This document shows, piece after piece, positions 1 to 11,231 of a DNA stretch of 64,000 nucleotides. The translations under genes were made by a program, and so were the position numbers. The stretch is from Tretioscincus oriximinensis (lineage: Eukaryota; Chordata; Lepidosauria; Squamata; Gymnophthalmidae). The notes under the pieces were generated by a model. It did no database searches and was not told where the DNA came from. It was given only the letters and a program-made list of their open reading frames with translations. Location of the stretch: the NCBI GenBank assembly GCA_022410635.1, contig JAJVDF010000027.1, positions 2,037,860-2,101,859 on the forward strand, in the 5' to 3' direction. Every line of letters begins with the position of its first letter. Positions within the stretch are counted from its first letter, which is position 1.

Positions 1-162
1 TGCTTGTAATCTTTTATCAATTCTCATTATTTCCATATTTATTTTAGAAATTTCCCCACTTATTTTAACTTGGCCTTGTAGAAGTTGATCTAGTTTGTTT
101 AGAGTTAGATCATTTTTTACTGCAGTTGGGGGGTCTGCTTGACTTGGGGCTGTCGTCGACAT
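1..162 (-). CDS. L1 ORF1 protein, N-terminal 54 codons (runs off the left edge)
   Basis: An ATG on the minus strand (bases 162-160) opens a frame with no stop to base 1, exactly 54 codons. It begins MSTTAPSQAD and continues into a charged stretch with leucine and isoleucine at heptad-like spacing (LNKLDQLLQ, then ISKINMEIMRIDKRL), which looks like the start of a coiled coil. L1 ORF1p is an RNA-binding, trimeric coiled-coil protein that coats L1 RNA; a short disordered N-terminus followed by a coiled coil is its usual layout. The CpG-rich leader just upstream supports this reading. The RRM and C-terminal domains lie outside the window, so the family call rests on layout, not on a conserved domain. 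A different LINE ORF1 with a coiled coil is possible. Confidence 0.6.
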   Translation of the reverse strand, partial: MSTTAPSQADPPTAVKNDLTLNKLDQLLQGQVKISGEISKINMEIMRIDKRLQA

Positions 163-455
163 TCTTTTATTTTAGTAAAGAAAAAAACCTCCTACCGGTT
201 TGCTGCTGCGTTCGGGCGGGAAGGCAATCGGGGTCCGTTCTTCTTTTGACAGTTCGTTTGCTTTTTAGTGCCTTTTTTCGTTTTTGTTTCTCCAGGTTTG
301 GTTTCTCTTCCCTTTCGTCATCTCCGCCCGTCCTTTGTGGTATTTTTATTCCGATTTTAAATAGAGCTTTTTTTAGTTTTTTCCTAGCGGTTTTCGGAGG
401 AGACTCTGCTAGCGTCCTTCCGTCAGCCGCGCATGCGTGGAATCCCTGTGGCTCC
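1..455 (-). mobile_element. L1-type LINE, 5' end with CpG-rich 5'UTR/promoter
   Basis: Read on the minus strand, about 290 bases of leader precede the ATG at 162. The leader holds roughly two dozen CpGs between 190 and 450, while the rest of the window is nearly CpG-free. L1 elements carry a CpG-rich internal promoter in this position. The survival of the CpGs suggests a recent insertion, or one that escaped methylation decay. The 5' boundary (near 455) is a guess from where the GC-rich sequence gives way to AT-rich sequence; the 3' end and target-site duplication are out of view. Confidence 0.6.
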
Positions 456-1367
456 TTTTTATTGAGAGTTCAGAAGGCTTGCACAATCCCAGTCTGCCTT
501 TGCATGAACAATGGTTAATTAACATGTTGGGCAGAATTTAATCCTTCCTGATCTGCAGAGTAAACCTGAGCTTTATCCGTGGTGTGCCAGCAGAAAATCA
601 GGTTACCCATTAGCCCAGGTAAATTAGTCACAGAGCCAGTGTACTTTTAGGCTTAGAAGAGGCTGAAGCCTTTTTCCCAGAATAATAAGAATTTTCTGGA
701 GATATATGATTCGCAAATGCAGGAACATGAGATTTCGCTACCGCGATGGTAGTGTCATCATGATGACTCAGCTTCATGTTTTAATTGAGATTTTGCAATG
801 CACCTGGAAAAATGGTCCTTTGCTCCGGAATATTCTTTTCATGACGATTTCTGAGATGGCCATGCCTGCAGCCATGGAGGCAAGAAGCTTTCCTGTGTGT
901 ACAGATCCTTAATGGGATTACAGGATCCCACAAAAAGATGCTAGAACAAGGCAATGCAGAATTGCACACTGAGCATGGTCCGTATTTATTTTCTGACTAG
1001 CTGAATCGTACCCCAGCACAGAAGTCCTGATTTTGAGCATGCTCGGTATTTACTTCCTGATAAGTTGTCTCGCCTGTTTCATGTGGATTTTTCAGGTAGG
1101 TATGAATGAGGGAAATCTGTAATCAATTTTAAATTGTGGGTTCTACTCATTTTGTGGAGGGGGGCTTAATTTGAATTTTATACCTTGTTTGGAAATAGCC
1201 CTTAGTTGTGCTCTGTTTTATAAGTAATGATATGGCCAAAATTAAAAACTAATTGAATGAGGACTGAACATAGTGATACGTTATTCAATCTATTTAATGG
1301 ACAATATTGACCAATTGAACAGAAAATTTTCAAATATTGGCTCATGAGGCATAATGTACATAATAAA
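456..1367. other. Unassigned AT-rich DNA
   Basis: No gene or recognised repeat. There is a loose direct repeat: GAGCATG followed by a similar GTATTTA-rich stretch occurs near 970 and again near 1037. Short frames here show no domain. Confidence 0.4.
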
Positions 1368-1516
1368 GAAATAGCCATGTTAGTATTAGTAGAAAGTCCA
1401 GGAAAGGAGCTTGTAGCACTTGGAGACTAATACAGTAGAAGAAGGGTAGGTGGCATGAACTTTTGCTTATTCTACCTACCTTTCTCCTGTTGGTCTCCAA
1501 GTGCTACAAGTGCTCT
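1368..1516. mobile_element. Penelope-like element 3' ends in inverted arrangement
   Basis: From 1369 the sequence AATAGCCATGTTAGT, then AGTAGAAAGTCC, a GTAGCACTTGGAGACTAA block and GTGGCATGAACTTTTGC, matches in order the end of the Penelope-like element at 62602-62700. After 1468 a second copy of the same block runs the opposite way (GGTCTCCAAGTGCTACAAG at 1492-1510). The two form a hairpin with arms of about 40 bases. Only the terminal region is present. Inverted and tandem terminal repeats are known for Penelope-like elements. Confidence 0.6.
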
Positions 1517-3300
1517 TGCTTGACATAATAAAATATGGTTATCATTATGAAACCATGTGTGCTATATATATTTTGAACTTGTATGTAAAATTCTCTTAAT
1601 GGGAATTGCAACATTATTCCCAAGGCATGCAGCTGTACCTCTGCCAAAAAAGGGAGCCAAGGCTAGGCAACAGTCCTCAAAAGCTGCCCACAAATTATAC
1701 ATGTATATTGGTCTGGGCAGTACAGATTAGACTGGTCTGCTTCAAAAGAGAGTTTACCACATTTTTTCTCTTTCCTTTTTGTCTCCCTCTTTCACACCCA
1801 TACAGAGGGCGAACAATGAAATGCACAAAAATGATTACTTCTTGTAATGGGCAGGAATTTTCATTCCATATTCATCTGTCATTTACAAATTGCTGCACCT
1901 ATTCTACCGAGTCAGCACTTCCTTGAACATTACAAAAATCTGAATAAGATGGAAGCAAAGGCATTAAATGATGTCAAGGTGCATAAGTCACTGCCCACTG
2001 ATTAAAACAAGTTTTAAATGCAAACCAAAATAAGATTAAGCAATATTTAGATCTGCAAAATGAAACAATAAATTGGAGGCCTCTTCTGTGCAGAAAGGAA
2101 AAAAAATATCCCAGCCTTATAAACAGAAAACATTTAAGAAAACGTTCTGTTTCAAGCACCTAGAAGTCCAATATGTTGTGCAGTAGTATTTGACAAGTTG
2201 TCCCAAAGTAAGTACTCAGAAAAAGAATAAGAAGAAAGAGAAGCATTTTGGCTGCTTGAATGCTTTCTAGGTGCATTGATCACAGATTTCACACTTCTTG
2301 CACTCCATCAATATGGCAAAGTCACCTACCGAAAATAACTTAGCACAAAATAAAAGTATATAATGGTACACCATGCTCACACTCCAGATATATTTCATAG
2401 TTTTCAGAACCTAAATATGTTTTTCAAGTGTAGGTTTTGAGCTTTGTTGACCTCCTAAGACTCTTACAAGGTCATATATTTTCAGGTGAACACATCAAAA
2501 AGAAGAGAACAAGTATATAAATTAGTTGGCTGTCGAATGCAGCTGAGTGCAAGAAATGATTTCTTCTTTGAAAACAACCCCCATCAAGTTTCCAGGACTG
2601 TCCTTTTAAAAAGCAACAAATTTGCACTCAAATCTAGTAATGGGGTCATGGCTGATTATTGATGTACTTTACAGATTTTGATATGTTACACAATAAATAA
2701 AAATATTTGAAGCACAATTACAGATTGTAATACTTTTTCATGTTATGAGAGATGGATGGAATCTGTTGACAGATATATTTCTTTAGGGGCAGGAGTACAA
2801 TGGGTAGATTCACACAGCTTACAAGACTTCCTGGTCCATCTATGTAAGCATAATTCTACTCACAAAAACAATGCTTCCACGTGGTATTTGGTAATGGTGG
2901 ACCAAATGTAATAGTGGAAGATGAACTGTAGATGATGCAGTGACCATATATTATTCCCAAAGATTTCTTGTGAGTTATACGAGCATTCAAACCTTCTCTA
3001 CTGAGATCAGAGACTCTGCAGCACCTTAAAAAGCTATAAAAGTAGGATGATTGTCTTTGGTTGAGAAAGTGGGTTCCATTTCTGCATGAATGAGGAGATT
3101 GGAAAGTGAAAGGTATGCAAGATGCAAAGGCAGTGGCAAACTACTTCTGTACTGGTAACAGAAAACTGTGTGGATTTATCCATGACCAAGAAGAGAGGCT
3201 ATTGCTGTGGAGCTTTACCTTTATTTTCTTTAAGTGTATAGTCAGTGACTCTCAACTGGTATTCTGGTATTTTCATAGGTCTCATTCTCACTTGAGGAAG
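1517..3300. other. Unassigned AT-rich DNA
   Basis: No recognised repeat or gene. Open frames are short and without motifs. Confidence 0.4.
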
Positions 3301-3303
3301 AAA

Positions 3304-3615
3304 CAAGATTTATTTATTTTTTTGTATTTATATCCCGCCCTATACCTGAAGGTCTCAGGGTGGCCAATCAAAGGGCGGCACACATACCTTTTGTTGCGTT
3401 CTCTACAAAAGACAGCCTATGAAGTATGAAGGGCTGAGAGAGTTCTAAAGAACTGTGATTGGCCCAAAGTCACCCATCTGGCTTCATGGAGAAGTAGGGA
3501 AATCAAACTGGGAGAGTCCAACACTAACCATTACAAAAAACTGGCTCTCAAAAGTAAACTACTACAGGCTTCCTTCTCTGAGGCTCAAACTCAAGAACTT
3601 CAGATTATGAGACTG
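3304..3615 (-). mobile_element. tRNA-SINE remnant with L2-like tail, minus strand
   Basis: The left edge is T-rich and followed by TATATCCCGCCCTATACCTG, the complement of the common reptile 3' tail that ends in GGGCGGGATATAAATA. Further right, the complement reads CATGAAGCCAGATGGGTGACTT, GGCCAATCACAGTTCTTTAG, CTCTCAGCCC, which is the middle of a SINE also present at 59583-59735. The tRNA-like head is degraded. It may be two fragments side by side, since the tail and the SINE middle are separated by unmatched sequence. Confidence 0.5.
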
Positions 3616-4447
3616 ACACACTGCCACCTGTGCTAAGAAGGCTCAATTAAAATGGAGTCACACAGCACTGACCAGACTCCTTTTCTGTGGCCAGTGGAGG
3701 AAGGTCCTCCAAAGGGTGGTCCTCTCAGTCTGTCCTGTTCTCAAATCAGAGGGCAGCATAAGCTGTCCAATCTGGCCCTTTTTGGTTGGAGAGATGGGTG
3801 ATGTTTGGTGGTCTTCAAGCTTTTAGCAAACCCAGCGGCACACTCGAGGGACTGTCCTACCATTCCTACTGCGGCAGGAAAAAAGTCAGCACCATGTATT
3901 GCACGACATCGCAGCAATCTCTGTCTGCACCAGATATATTTTTGAGGGTAACTCTGGGTTCACTAGATGCTTCAAGACCCCCCAAAATACCCATTATGGG
4001 TGTGGTTGGAAGTATGATTTTACTTCTAAGAGCTTCTTGTCCTCTTACACTCATAACTCTCCTTCATTCACTTCTCCCCATCCCTGGTAGGATTTCTGGC
4101 ATCCTTCAGTCTTCTCTTGGGGATGGAATAAGAACTGTGGGAGTTATTGTTCACTGAGGAGATAACTGTGAATATAGGGCACACCAGGGGATACCAATGA
4201 GGTGCAGAAGAGAGAGGCTTATTCTATTACATTTATCCGCATTGAACGAAGCATAGACATTTAGTGCGGCATATTGGCAGACCATTTTTAAAAGGCCTGT
4301 CACTAGGTACGCGTTGCTAAACCAGACTGTGGAAATATACAAACATAGTTGCAAACCTTTGTGTTTAGTGAGGGCAGTATATCAGATTGTGTCTTCAAAA
4401 TGCAACCTCCAGGGATGCTAATGTCAGAACTTTAGTTCTTACTCATG
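3616..4447. other. Unassigned DNA
   Basis: Somewhat richer in GC than the surroundings. Overlapping frames on both strands (for example 3786-4157 plus) show no domain and no codon pattern suggesting a gene. Confidence 0.35.
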
Positions 4448-4594
4448 GACCCTGCCCTCACTGAGCCTTGTTATGGGCTGTATCACAGGACAGAGCTTTG
4501 CCATCCACGTGCCAGTGTAGTCTACACTGGCACGTGGATGGCAGGGTCCTATTCCTACATAGAGCCCAGAATAAGGCTCAGTGGGGACAGGGCC
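4448..4594. mobile_element. Fold-back MITE, about 147 bp
   Basis: The whole segment is one long inverted repeat. The centre is perfect: 4501-4520 pairs with 4522-4541 around a single T. The homology continues outwards: TGAGCCTTGTTATGGGCT on the left mirrors AGCCCAGAATAAGGCTCA on the right. A second copy lies at 58195-58340 with a different centre. A fold-back structure with dispersed copies and no coding sequence fits a non-autonomous DNA transposon. The superfamily is not resolved because no clear target duplication is visible. Confidence 0.6.
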
Positions 4595-5285
4595 TCACTG
4601 AAGAAACAGCAAGGATTGGCACCCAATTGCATGCAAGTGGCTGTCCAGGAACAGCTGATCCTGTACCTGTAGAATGGGCTTTCTCTAGTAAATGTGAAGC
4701 AGCCCTGAACTGGAGTGCTTTGTCGGGAAAAACAAAATAAAGTTTGTTTCCGAAGTAGCGGAGTTCCAATTTTTTGTGCTGTTGTTGCTTATGACTGAAA
4801 ATATTGCTTCACTAATAAGCCCTAGAAATCTAGTCTTGTTTTACAGTAAATGGGTAGTCCTTCTGGCAATGTCCGTTATTAGGAATTATTGACTCCAGTG
4901 TATTTTCTTGCTTGCTGCCTGCAGTATATCTTTCTAACTGGATTTGTATTGGATTTTTTTTTATTGTACTTTATCTAGCTTCTGTAAGAAAGAAAACATT
5001 TTTAAAAACCTGTGATTCAGCATAGCAATAGGAACAGTAGTATTTACCTCACTTTCTTCCTTATCATTATGCCAATTTTCTGTGCTGGAGCCTATTTCTC
5101 TCAAGTTCTTCTTTAACTTGGAAAAATTCTAAAATCAGTTCTGAAATTAGAGTATGCACAGCTTGTGTCAATTCAACTGCGTGCTTTTTCTCTTCTGTAT
5201 TTCTGGCAAAATCAGCAGGAGTGCAGATGCAGTTTTCTCCAAAGTTGGACTACTTGCTTTGGTCCTGAAGGAAGGTAATAGCCTG
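4595..5285. other. Sequence flanking the fold-back element, otherwise unassigned
   Basis: From about 4640 to 4680 there is weak similarity to 58425-58460 (shared GTCCAGGAACAG / GTTCAGGAACAA), so the repeat family may extend beyond the fold-back core. Nothing else is recognised. Confidence 0.3.
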
Positions 5286-5287
5286 TC

Positions 5288-5800
5288 CATAGAAACTGGC
5301 ATCATCATACAATCATAAGAGTTGAAAGTTGCCTTCAGGGTCATTGGGTCTAATCCCCTTCTGAAATCAGGATTCACTAAACTACACAATAAACATAATT
5401 GTCCATCCTCACTTTAAAAGTTTCCACTGAAGGAGAATTCGCTATTTCCTGTGCCAACCTATTCCATTGGTTAAGTGTCCTTTCTAATACCTATTCTGTA
5501 TTTACTCTCTTGAAGTTTCATCTAGTTCTTCCCTAGGAAGAGAGAATAGTGGTCATCCTTCTGCAATCTGACAGACCTTCAGTTATTTGTAGACAGCTCT
5601 CATGTCTCGTAACATTCCTTTCTTTTCTCAGAGGACATATTATGCACACCGATCACCATTTTGGCATTCTCCCTTGAACTTGCTCCAGTTTGTCAATGTC
5701 TCTTTTTAAATTGCAGGGCCTGTATATAAATGCTGAGATCAGGAGATAAGAGGTCCCAGCATCAACATTTCCTATGTATTACAATAACTGAGAACTGAAA
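5288..5800 (-). mobile_element. CR1 LINE 3' end, old copy, minus strand
   Basis: The segment starts with AATCATAAGAGTTGAAAG and TTCAGGGTCATTGGGTCTAA, the complement of the classic amniote CR1 3' end (an octamer tail next to a short conserved block). Further right are blocks such as CCAACCTATTCCATTGGTTA and CTTGAACTTGCTCCAG, which match the complement of the C-terminal coding region and 3'UTR of CR1. It is heavily mutated and 5'-truncated. CR1 inserts through a reverse transcriptase and leaves truncated copies like this one. Confidence 0.65.
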
Positions 5801-8190
5801 ACGTACAGTAGGAGAGCTTCAAGTCACATATAGATCAACTGGCAAGGTTGTCTGCGCCTCCATTTTCCTACCTGCTTTTTACCGGAATGTTTCAGCATCA
5901 TGAGTATTCTGCCATATGTGCATATGGAGTTTTCGCCATGCTTCATAATGCATCAGTAATAAAGGTGCAAGGAACTGTAATTTCTTGATTGCTGGTGCTT
6001 TCGGAAATCATTGCAAAACAGCAGATATTCCCCTTCTCAAGCCTTTGTGTGCCTCTTTGTTAATGGTAGAAGGCAGGATCTCATGAGAAGACTCAAGAGA
6101 CAATACAGACTCTTACATACAGAACATTCTTATTATTTACTTCCTGGTTTAGTCAGCTTGTCTCTTCCACATTAATTTAAAGGCTTTATGGTTGTATGCC
6201 AGGGCCTGGGATTGGGTGATTTTGGAATTTAACACCATCAAGGTTTTTAACATGTTATGTGGAGGGGACCATAGGCAAGTAGGTGGTAAAAGGAAAAGTA
6301 GTATAAACACAGAAACCCAGCCAGTGACTTTTGAGCCTAGGATTTGGGCATATGAATGTTCCCAAGGAAGAATCTGAGGACTAGGATCAATTTGCATTTA
6401 TTCATGGAGCATCCTTACCACTGATACTTGCCTTCCAGTCTGTATTACTGCTGTACTAAATAATCTCAGTGAGAAAGATGGGTGAAGCTGGGGCCAGTTT
6501 GTCCACTCACNTTTCAGTAATGCACACCAAATCAGTCCCTTTAATCAGAATTAGGTCATGGCATAAATGACTAACAGACCAGAAGTAGTGATGGCTTGAA
6601 CCCATTTAACACTCCATCTGTTAATCTGATACTTCTACCTCTCAGTGCAATATCCTCCTGCCCATAACCATAGCAGTGGTACTCCCTTGTGACAGATCCT
6701 CTATCCCTTCCTTGTCATTAAATGTTATTACTTTCTCTAAGGCAGAATATTGTAAAATAACCCAGCTAAAATAATATTAAACAAGTTAAAACCAACCAGA
6801 TTTTTAAATATCCAAACCTATCCAGACTTGTCTCACAAAATCCAAAAGCTGTGGACTAGCTTGCAGCATGCCACTTCTGAATCCCAAGATAAAAAAGGCT
6901 GCTAATTTTTGTTCCCAGCTTCTAAAACTTGGTCAAATATACTGCTCCTAATACCACTCTAACACCATCCCATATTATGTTGAGTTGCCTATTTAATCCA
7001 CCACAGTGCAGAATAATCCATGTAGTGTGGAAAGGGCCCGACAATCCTTTCCTTTTCTCCCAGTATTTTATTTTTTCAAATAAGACTCTTTAATGAAGAC
7101 AATGAAAAATACTATACCGTAATTTAACTCTTGAGCCTAGTTGAAATGCATATGTAGGACTGATGTATGGAAATGTGCTTCTACCTTGAAAAAATAAAAT
7201 TTGGACCAAATAATACACTTGAAATTTTATTAGGTCTTTCCATTTTAAACCACAAGAACTGTTTTAAAAATCAGATTGCCACTTCATGTTTATCTCCTGC
7301 AATGCAGTCTCTTTCCACTTAGCCCATTTTCTATGATGCTGAACTGTCTTCCGAAGTGATAATTTTATCAGTTTCTAATGAGAGAGGCTTCTATTTAGCT
7401 GCAATAGAACAAATGTGAGTCAACTGATAAAGCCACTGAATTCTACTTGCTGACCGCAGTAAATGCCTATAAATGGCATTTCTCTGATGTACGTGCTTAG
7501 TCTCTTGTGCTCTATCTTTACTTGCTAATCTCTTCTAATGCTGATTACATAATTAATGGCATTTCTTTCATACTGGCCTCATTATTGGAATGCACCTTGG
7601 AGGGTAGTTACTATTAAAATTTACAATACCTTGAACATCCTAGATAAGAATTGTAATTACGGGTAAGTGAGGCTTTTTTGCCAATGTAAATTCACCCAGC
7701 CCCAATCCTCATCAGCTGAATTATTGCCTTTGCATGGCTCTGCACATGTGCTTGTGGATTATGATTTGAAATTTATATAAAGGGCTGATTCACATGGAGA
7801 AATATTGTCCCTTCTCAACTGGGAAGAGGGGGAAACACTTTCAGGTGAATGCAAGGAAACATTAACATAATATGCCAAGCTAACATGAAATAATATTCTA
7901 GTGTTTTTACACGTATGTACAAATGATCAAAGGGATTCTTGGCACTATGGTCATGGAAGTGTATTCAGTAAACATATACTGGATGTGGGCATATGCGCAC
8001 ATGCACAAATCCAAAATGGTACTGCGGAAAAGGTGTGGAATTTGTTTTTATTTATTACNGCCTATGACTTTGACATTTCCCAATCACAGGGATAAGGAAG
8101 GACTGCTTAGAGTAAACTTTATGGGCATGCAGATAATTCTCAAGGTCATGGGAGAGGAGGTATTAATGGATGTTTGCTAGCATCAAGAGG
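5801..8190. other. Mostly unassigned DNA; possible conserved non-coding stretch near 7290-7790
   Basis: No recognised repeat or gene. Single unresolved bases occur at 6511 and 8059. The part from about 7290 to 7790 is of even complexity, with homeodomain-like TAATTA and TAATTAATGG motifs and a short inverted repeat (AAATGCC at 7461, GGCATTT at 7475). It resembles conserved non-coding elements, which is inference only. Confidence 0.25.
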
Positions 8191-8194
8191 ATAA

Positions 8195-8290
8195 GTAAGA
8201 ACGTGAGCCCTACTGAATTGGACTGGGCCTCATCTAGTCCAGCATTCTGTCTCATACAGTGGTCCACCGATTGCTATGAAGTGAATTTCC
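8195..8290 (-). mobile_element. CR1-like 3'-end fragment, minus strand
   Basis: AAGAACGTGAGCCCTACTGA, CATCTAGTCCAGCATTCTGT and CATACAGTGGTCCACC match the complement of the terminal block of the CR1-like family seen intact at 44923-45518. It is short and diverged. Confidence 0.55.
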
Positions 8291-9159
8291 TTACAATATT
8301 TAAGTTATTTAGCTTCCTTTTAAAGGATTCTTATTTTTCTGTTGTTTATAATTAAAGGTTGTCTTTTAAATAACAAAACTAGTAATTTTCATTTTTTTTT
8401 TAGTATTTGGTATAATGTATATATATATTGTGCACTGGGCTACTAGAAACCCCCAATTTCTATTTGTTTCTATTTAAATATACTTATATAAAATCTAAAA
8501 AAAGTTTTACTTGTATAAATTTTGCATGCCATTAGGAAACACGAGTTGCTAAAAAAACCCACCTCCAAAATCTCTCCCATGGCGATTCTCCTACCCACTT
8601 CCTTGTGCTGGCAAGAGGACATAAATTTGAAACATGGATGAAAATGGAAGGGGTATGGCTGAAGTGAATATAGACATGGTTCTTTGCTTTCTGGGTTTTC
8701 CTCACATTCATTACTATACATGCTGATCATGTATAAAGGATTTTTGCTTATTACATTGCACTATTCTCAGACTTCTGGATGGAAAAGGGAAAATATCAAT
8801 ATATGCATAAATCAAATAAATGTTTACAGTTGGACCAATATTGTTAGTATATTGGTACCACATGTATGAGGACTTTGCTAAGAGAAATATGAGTATCAGC
8901 ACAGAGCTATATTTATAAGAGATACACACAGATATATATATTTCCTAAAAAACCAGAGGTTGTTTGTATCATTAATGAAAAGTGGGCTCTGATGAAGGGA
9001 ACTGAGAGTGAAGGAATAAGTGACCAGATCAAGATGAAGGTAGTTATGGCTGCTGGAATTAAGATATAAATTGACATATCATTGTGTTGACTCAGGACAC
9101 ATGGAGAGCAAAATGGCTCTGGGTGCCCACATGAAATTACAGCAGCAAACAACTCTGTG
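8291..9159. other. Unassigned AT-rich DNA
   Basis: Includes a short (TA)n run near 8416-8430. No recognised element or gene. Confidence 0.35.
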
Positions 9160-9522
9160 TGCAGTAGAGGAAAGTATTTTTTCACCCAGAGGGTCATCGG
9201 CCTGTGAAATTTACTTCCTGAAGAGGTAGTGGTAGCTAACAGCTTGGATAGTTTCAAGACAGGACTAGACAGGTTTATGGACACTAAGGGTATAAATGGA
9301 TACTAAGATAGTTGTCTGGATGTAGCCTCCAGGATGGAGCAACAGGCAGGACTCCTGAAATACCATTTGCAGGGAGTCACGAACAGGAGCAGCATATTTT
9401 GCTTTCCTCTGTTCGGACTGCCCAGGTGCATCTGGTGGGTCTCTGTGTGACACAGAATGCTGGACTCGATGGGCTGCGGCCTGATCCAGTATGGCTCTTC
9501 TTATGTTCTTATGTTCTTATGA
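9160..9522 (+). mobile_element. CR1-like LINE, 5'-truncated 3' end
   Basis: From about 9167 the frame reads the end of the CR1 ORF2 (GKYFFTQRVI, then a tract ending DTKGINGY before the stop at 9305), nearly identical to the minus-strand copy at 45142-45518. The 3'UTR follows, with GTGCATCTGGTGGGTCTCTG and CTGGACTCGATGGGCTG, and ends in two and a half TTCTTATG octamers at 9498-9522. Low divergence suggests a young insertion. Confidence 0.8.
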
Positions 9523-9624
9523 GAGATCCTTCAATCCTATAATAGTGAAGGTTTCTGGGACATTCACTCATTCACTAGGAAGATTTTGTGCACAGATTTG
9601 TGTCTCGATACTGTTGGACAAATG

Positions 9625-9790
9625 GGAGCATCTGTAGTTCAGTAATTAAGCAAATGCCTTGAAAAGCAGAGGGTCATCAGTTCAATCCTCAGCCCCTTTC
9701 CAGAAATCAGCTGTGGCACGCCACTTCTGCATTGCTGTCAAGAAAGCTACTATGGAGTTGGCAATATCTCAGTGACATCCAGGAACAAAT
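9625..9790 (+). mobile_element. tRNA-derived SINE head
   Basis: TGTAGTTCAGTAATTAAGCA resembles the A box of a tRNA promoter, and AGTTCAATCCTC, 34 bases downstream, resembles a B box. These are the internal RNA polymerase III promoter elements of tRNA-derived SINEs. It does not fold as an intact tRNA and continues into CTGTGGCACGCCACTTCTGC. The 3' tail is not clear. Confidence 0.5.
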
Positions 9791-10820
9791 TGGACAAATG
9801 TATAAAATGCTATATGAACAAATCTCTTAAAGTCTGATCAACACAGTGCAGCCAATCAATTGACAGCATTTCAGTGGAGTGCACAACAAGCTCCAGATCT
9901 ACTTATCTAAATTGGGTGCTGAAAGTCAATGAATTAACAGGTATTTTTTGTGGTTGCAAAATTCTCAGGACAGTCCTGACCAACACTAGAATGAAAGATT
10001 GAAATAAAATGTCTCAATTTCAAGATGTTAATTCTCTCTGAGTTGAAAGAACAGTCTCACTGGCAAAAAGAAAAAAGGAAATCCAAAAAAAAAAAAAAGA
10101 AAAGAAAAGAAAAATGCAGCATCCAATTCCTCCCTCGACTCAAATCACCCTGTTACTTCTAGTTACTTCCCTTGTACTACTGTAAATAATTCATTGCCTT
10201 CCTTGGTGTTTATACCCGTCAAATATTTATGGATACTTATGTCTCCCCTTAGTCAGAGCTTGGATGAATTATATATATTTATGCCTTTTAATCTCTCCTT
10301 ATAAGTGAATCTTTCTAAGTACCTAAGGGACCCATTTTCAGAAAGCATTTAAGCCCATTTCAAATGTGATTTAGAAGGGATGGGAGAAGGTTGCTTTCAC
10401 GCATGCTGTTGAAAGTGACTTTGAGATTCTCCCACATTCTAATTTTCTGCACATGTACAAATGGAAGAAACTGTGGATAGTTTTAGCATCTGAATTGTAG
10501 AAACAGAATTGCAAAGAAACCAACAATAAACTTACAAAAATGATCTGAATATTATCCACAAAATCCTACTTTTATCTTAGTATAAATTGTTCCAGTTGAT
10601 AACCAGTCTCTTTTTATATCTGCTTTTATAATTTAGGAAAAGTTTGGAATCTAGGGTTATTTCCTCACCATAAACCTTGATGCGTAGCTCACTGGGTCAG
10701 GAATGAGGTGGGATATGATATAGTGTGGCAGCACCATTTGCATTATGGCTCCCTAGACTCAGCCTCCATGCAAAGAGAGGGACTGAATCTCCCTCACTTT
10801 GACATTATAGACAAGGAGTT
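9791..10820. other. Unassigned DNA with an A-rich tract
   Basis: An A-rich/AAAAG run lies at about 10085-10115. No gene or recognised repeat otherwise. Confidence 0.35.
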
Positions 10821-10824
10821 TTAT

Positions 10825-10905
10825 GGTGCACATAAGAACAGGAGCCCTGCTGGACCAGACCACAGTCCATCTAATCTAGCATACTGTCTCACACTGTAAC
10901 ATATC
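10825..10905 (-). mobile_element. CR1-like 3'-end fragment, minus strand
   Basis: CATAAGAACAGGAGCCCTGC, ACAGTCCATCTAATCTAGCA and TACTGTCTCACACTG match the complement of the CR1-like 3' end. It is immediately followed by plus-strand CR1-like sequence. Confidence 0.6.
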
Positions 10906-10944
10906 CAGAGGATCATCAGGGAATTTACTGCTAGAGAATGTGAT

Positions 10945-11195
10945 GATAACAATCGACCTGATTAAGAAAAGATTAAACACATTCATAGAGGCCAGAAGCC
11001 TTGGCACTGCCTTCAGATTGGAGATACAGACAAGATTTTCTAAAGGCCAATTTCAGAGAGCTGAGAACAGATATATGTTTTATCTTCTCCTTTTGCTTGA
11101 GATTCTCAGAAACAGAAAGTGGGCCACTATGTAAGACAGGATGCTGGACAAAATAGACTATGGCTCAACCCACCTGGACTCCTCTTATGTTCTTC
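10945..11195 (+). mobile_element. CR1-like 3' end, plus strand
   Basis: GAAAAGATTAAACACATTCA echoes the CR1 ORF end (a Phe-Lys/Arg tract before the stop). The 3' end GTAAGACAGGATGCTGGACA followed by CTCTTATGTTCTT is the terminal block and octamer tail. With the fragment at 10825 it makes a tail-to-tail pair. Confidence 0.55.
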
Positions 11196-11231
11196 TGGAT
11201 GTCCTCAAGCATGAGATAAAAACAAATGGTA

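Noticed and set aside
126..518. A 130-codon plus-strand frame
   Set aside because: It is antisense to the L1 ORF1 start and 5'UTR; its length comes from the CpG-rich, stop-poor leader.
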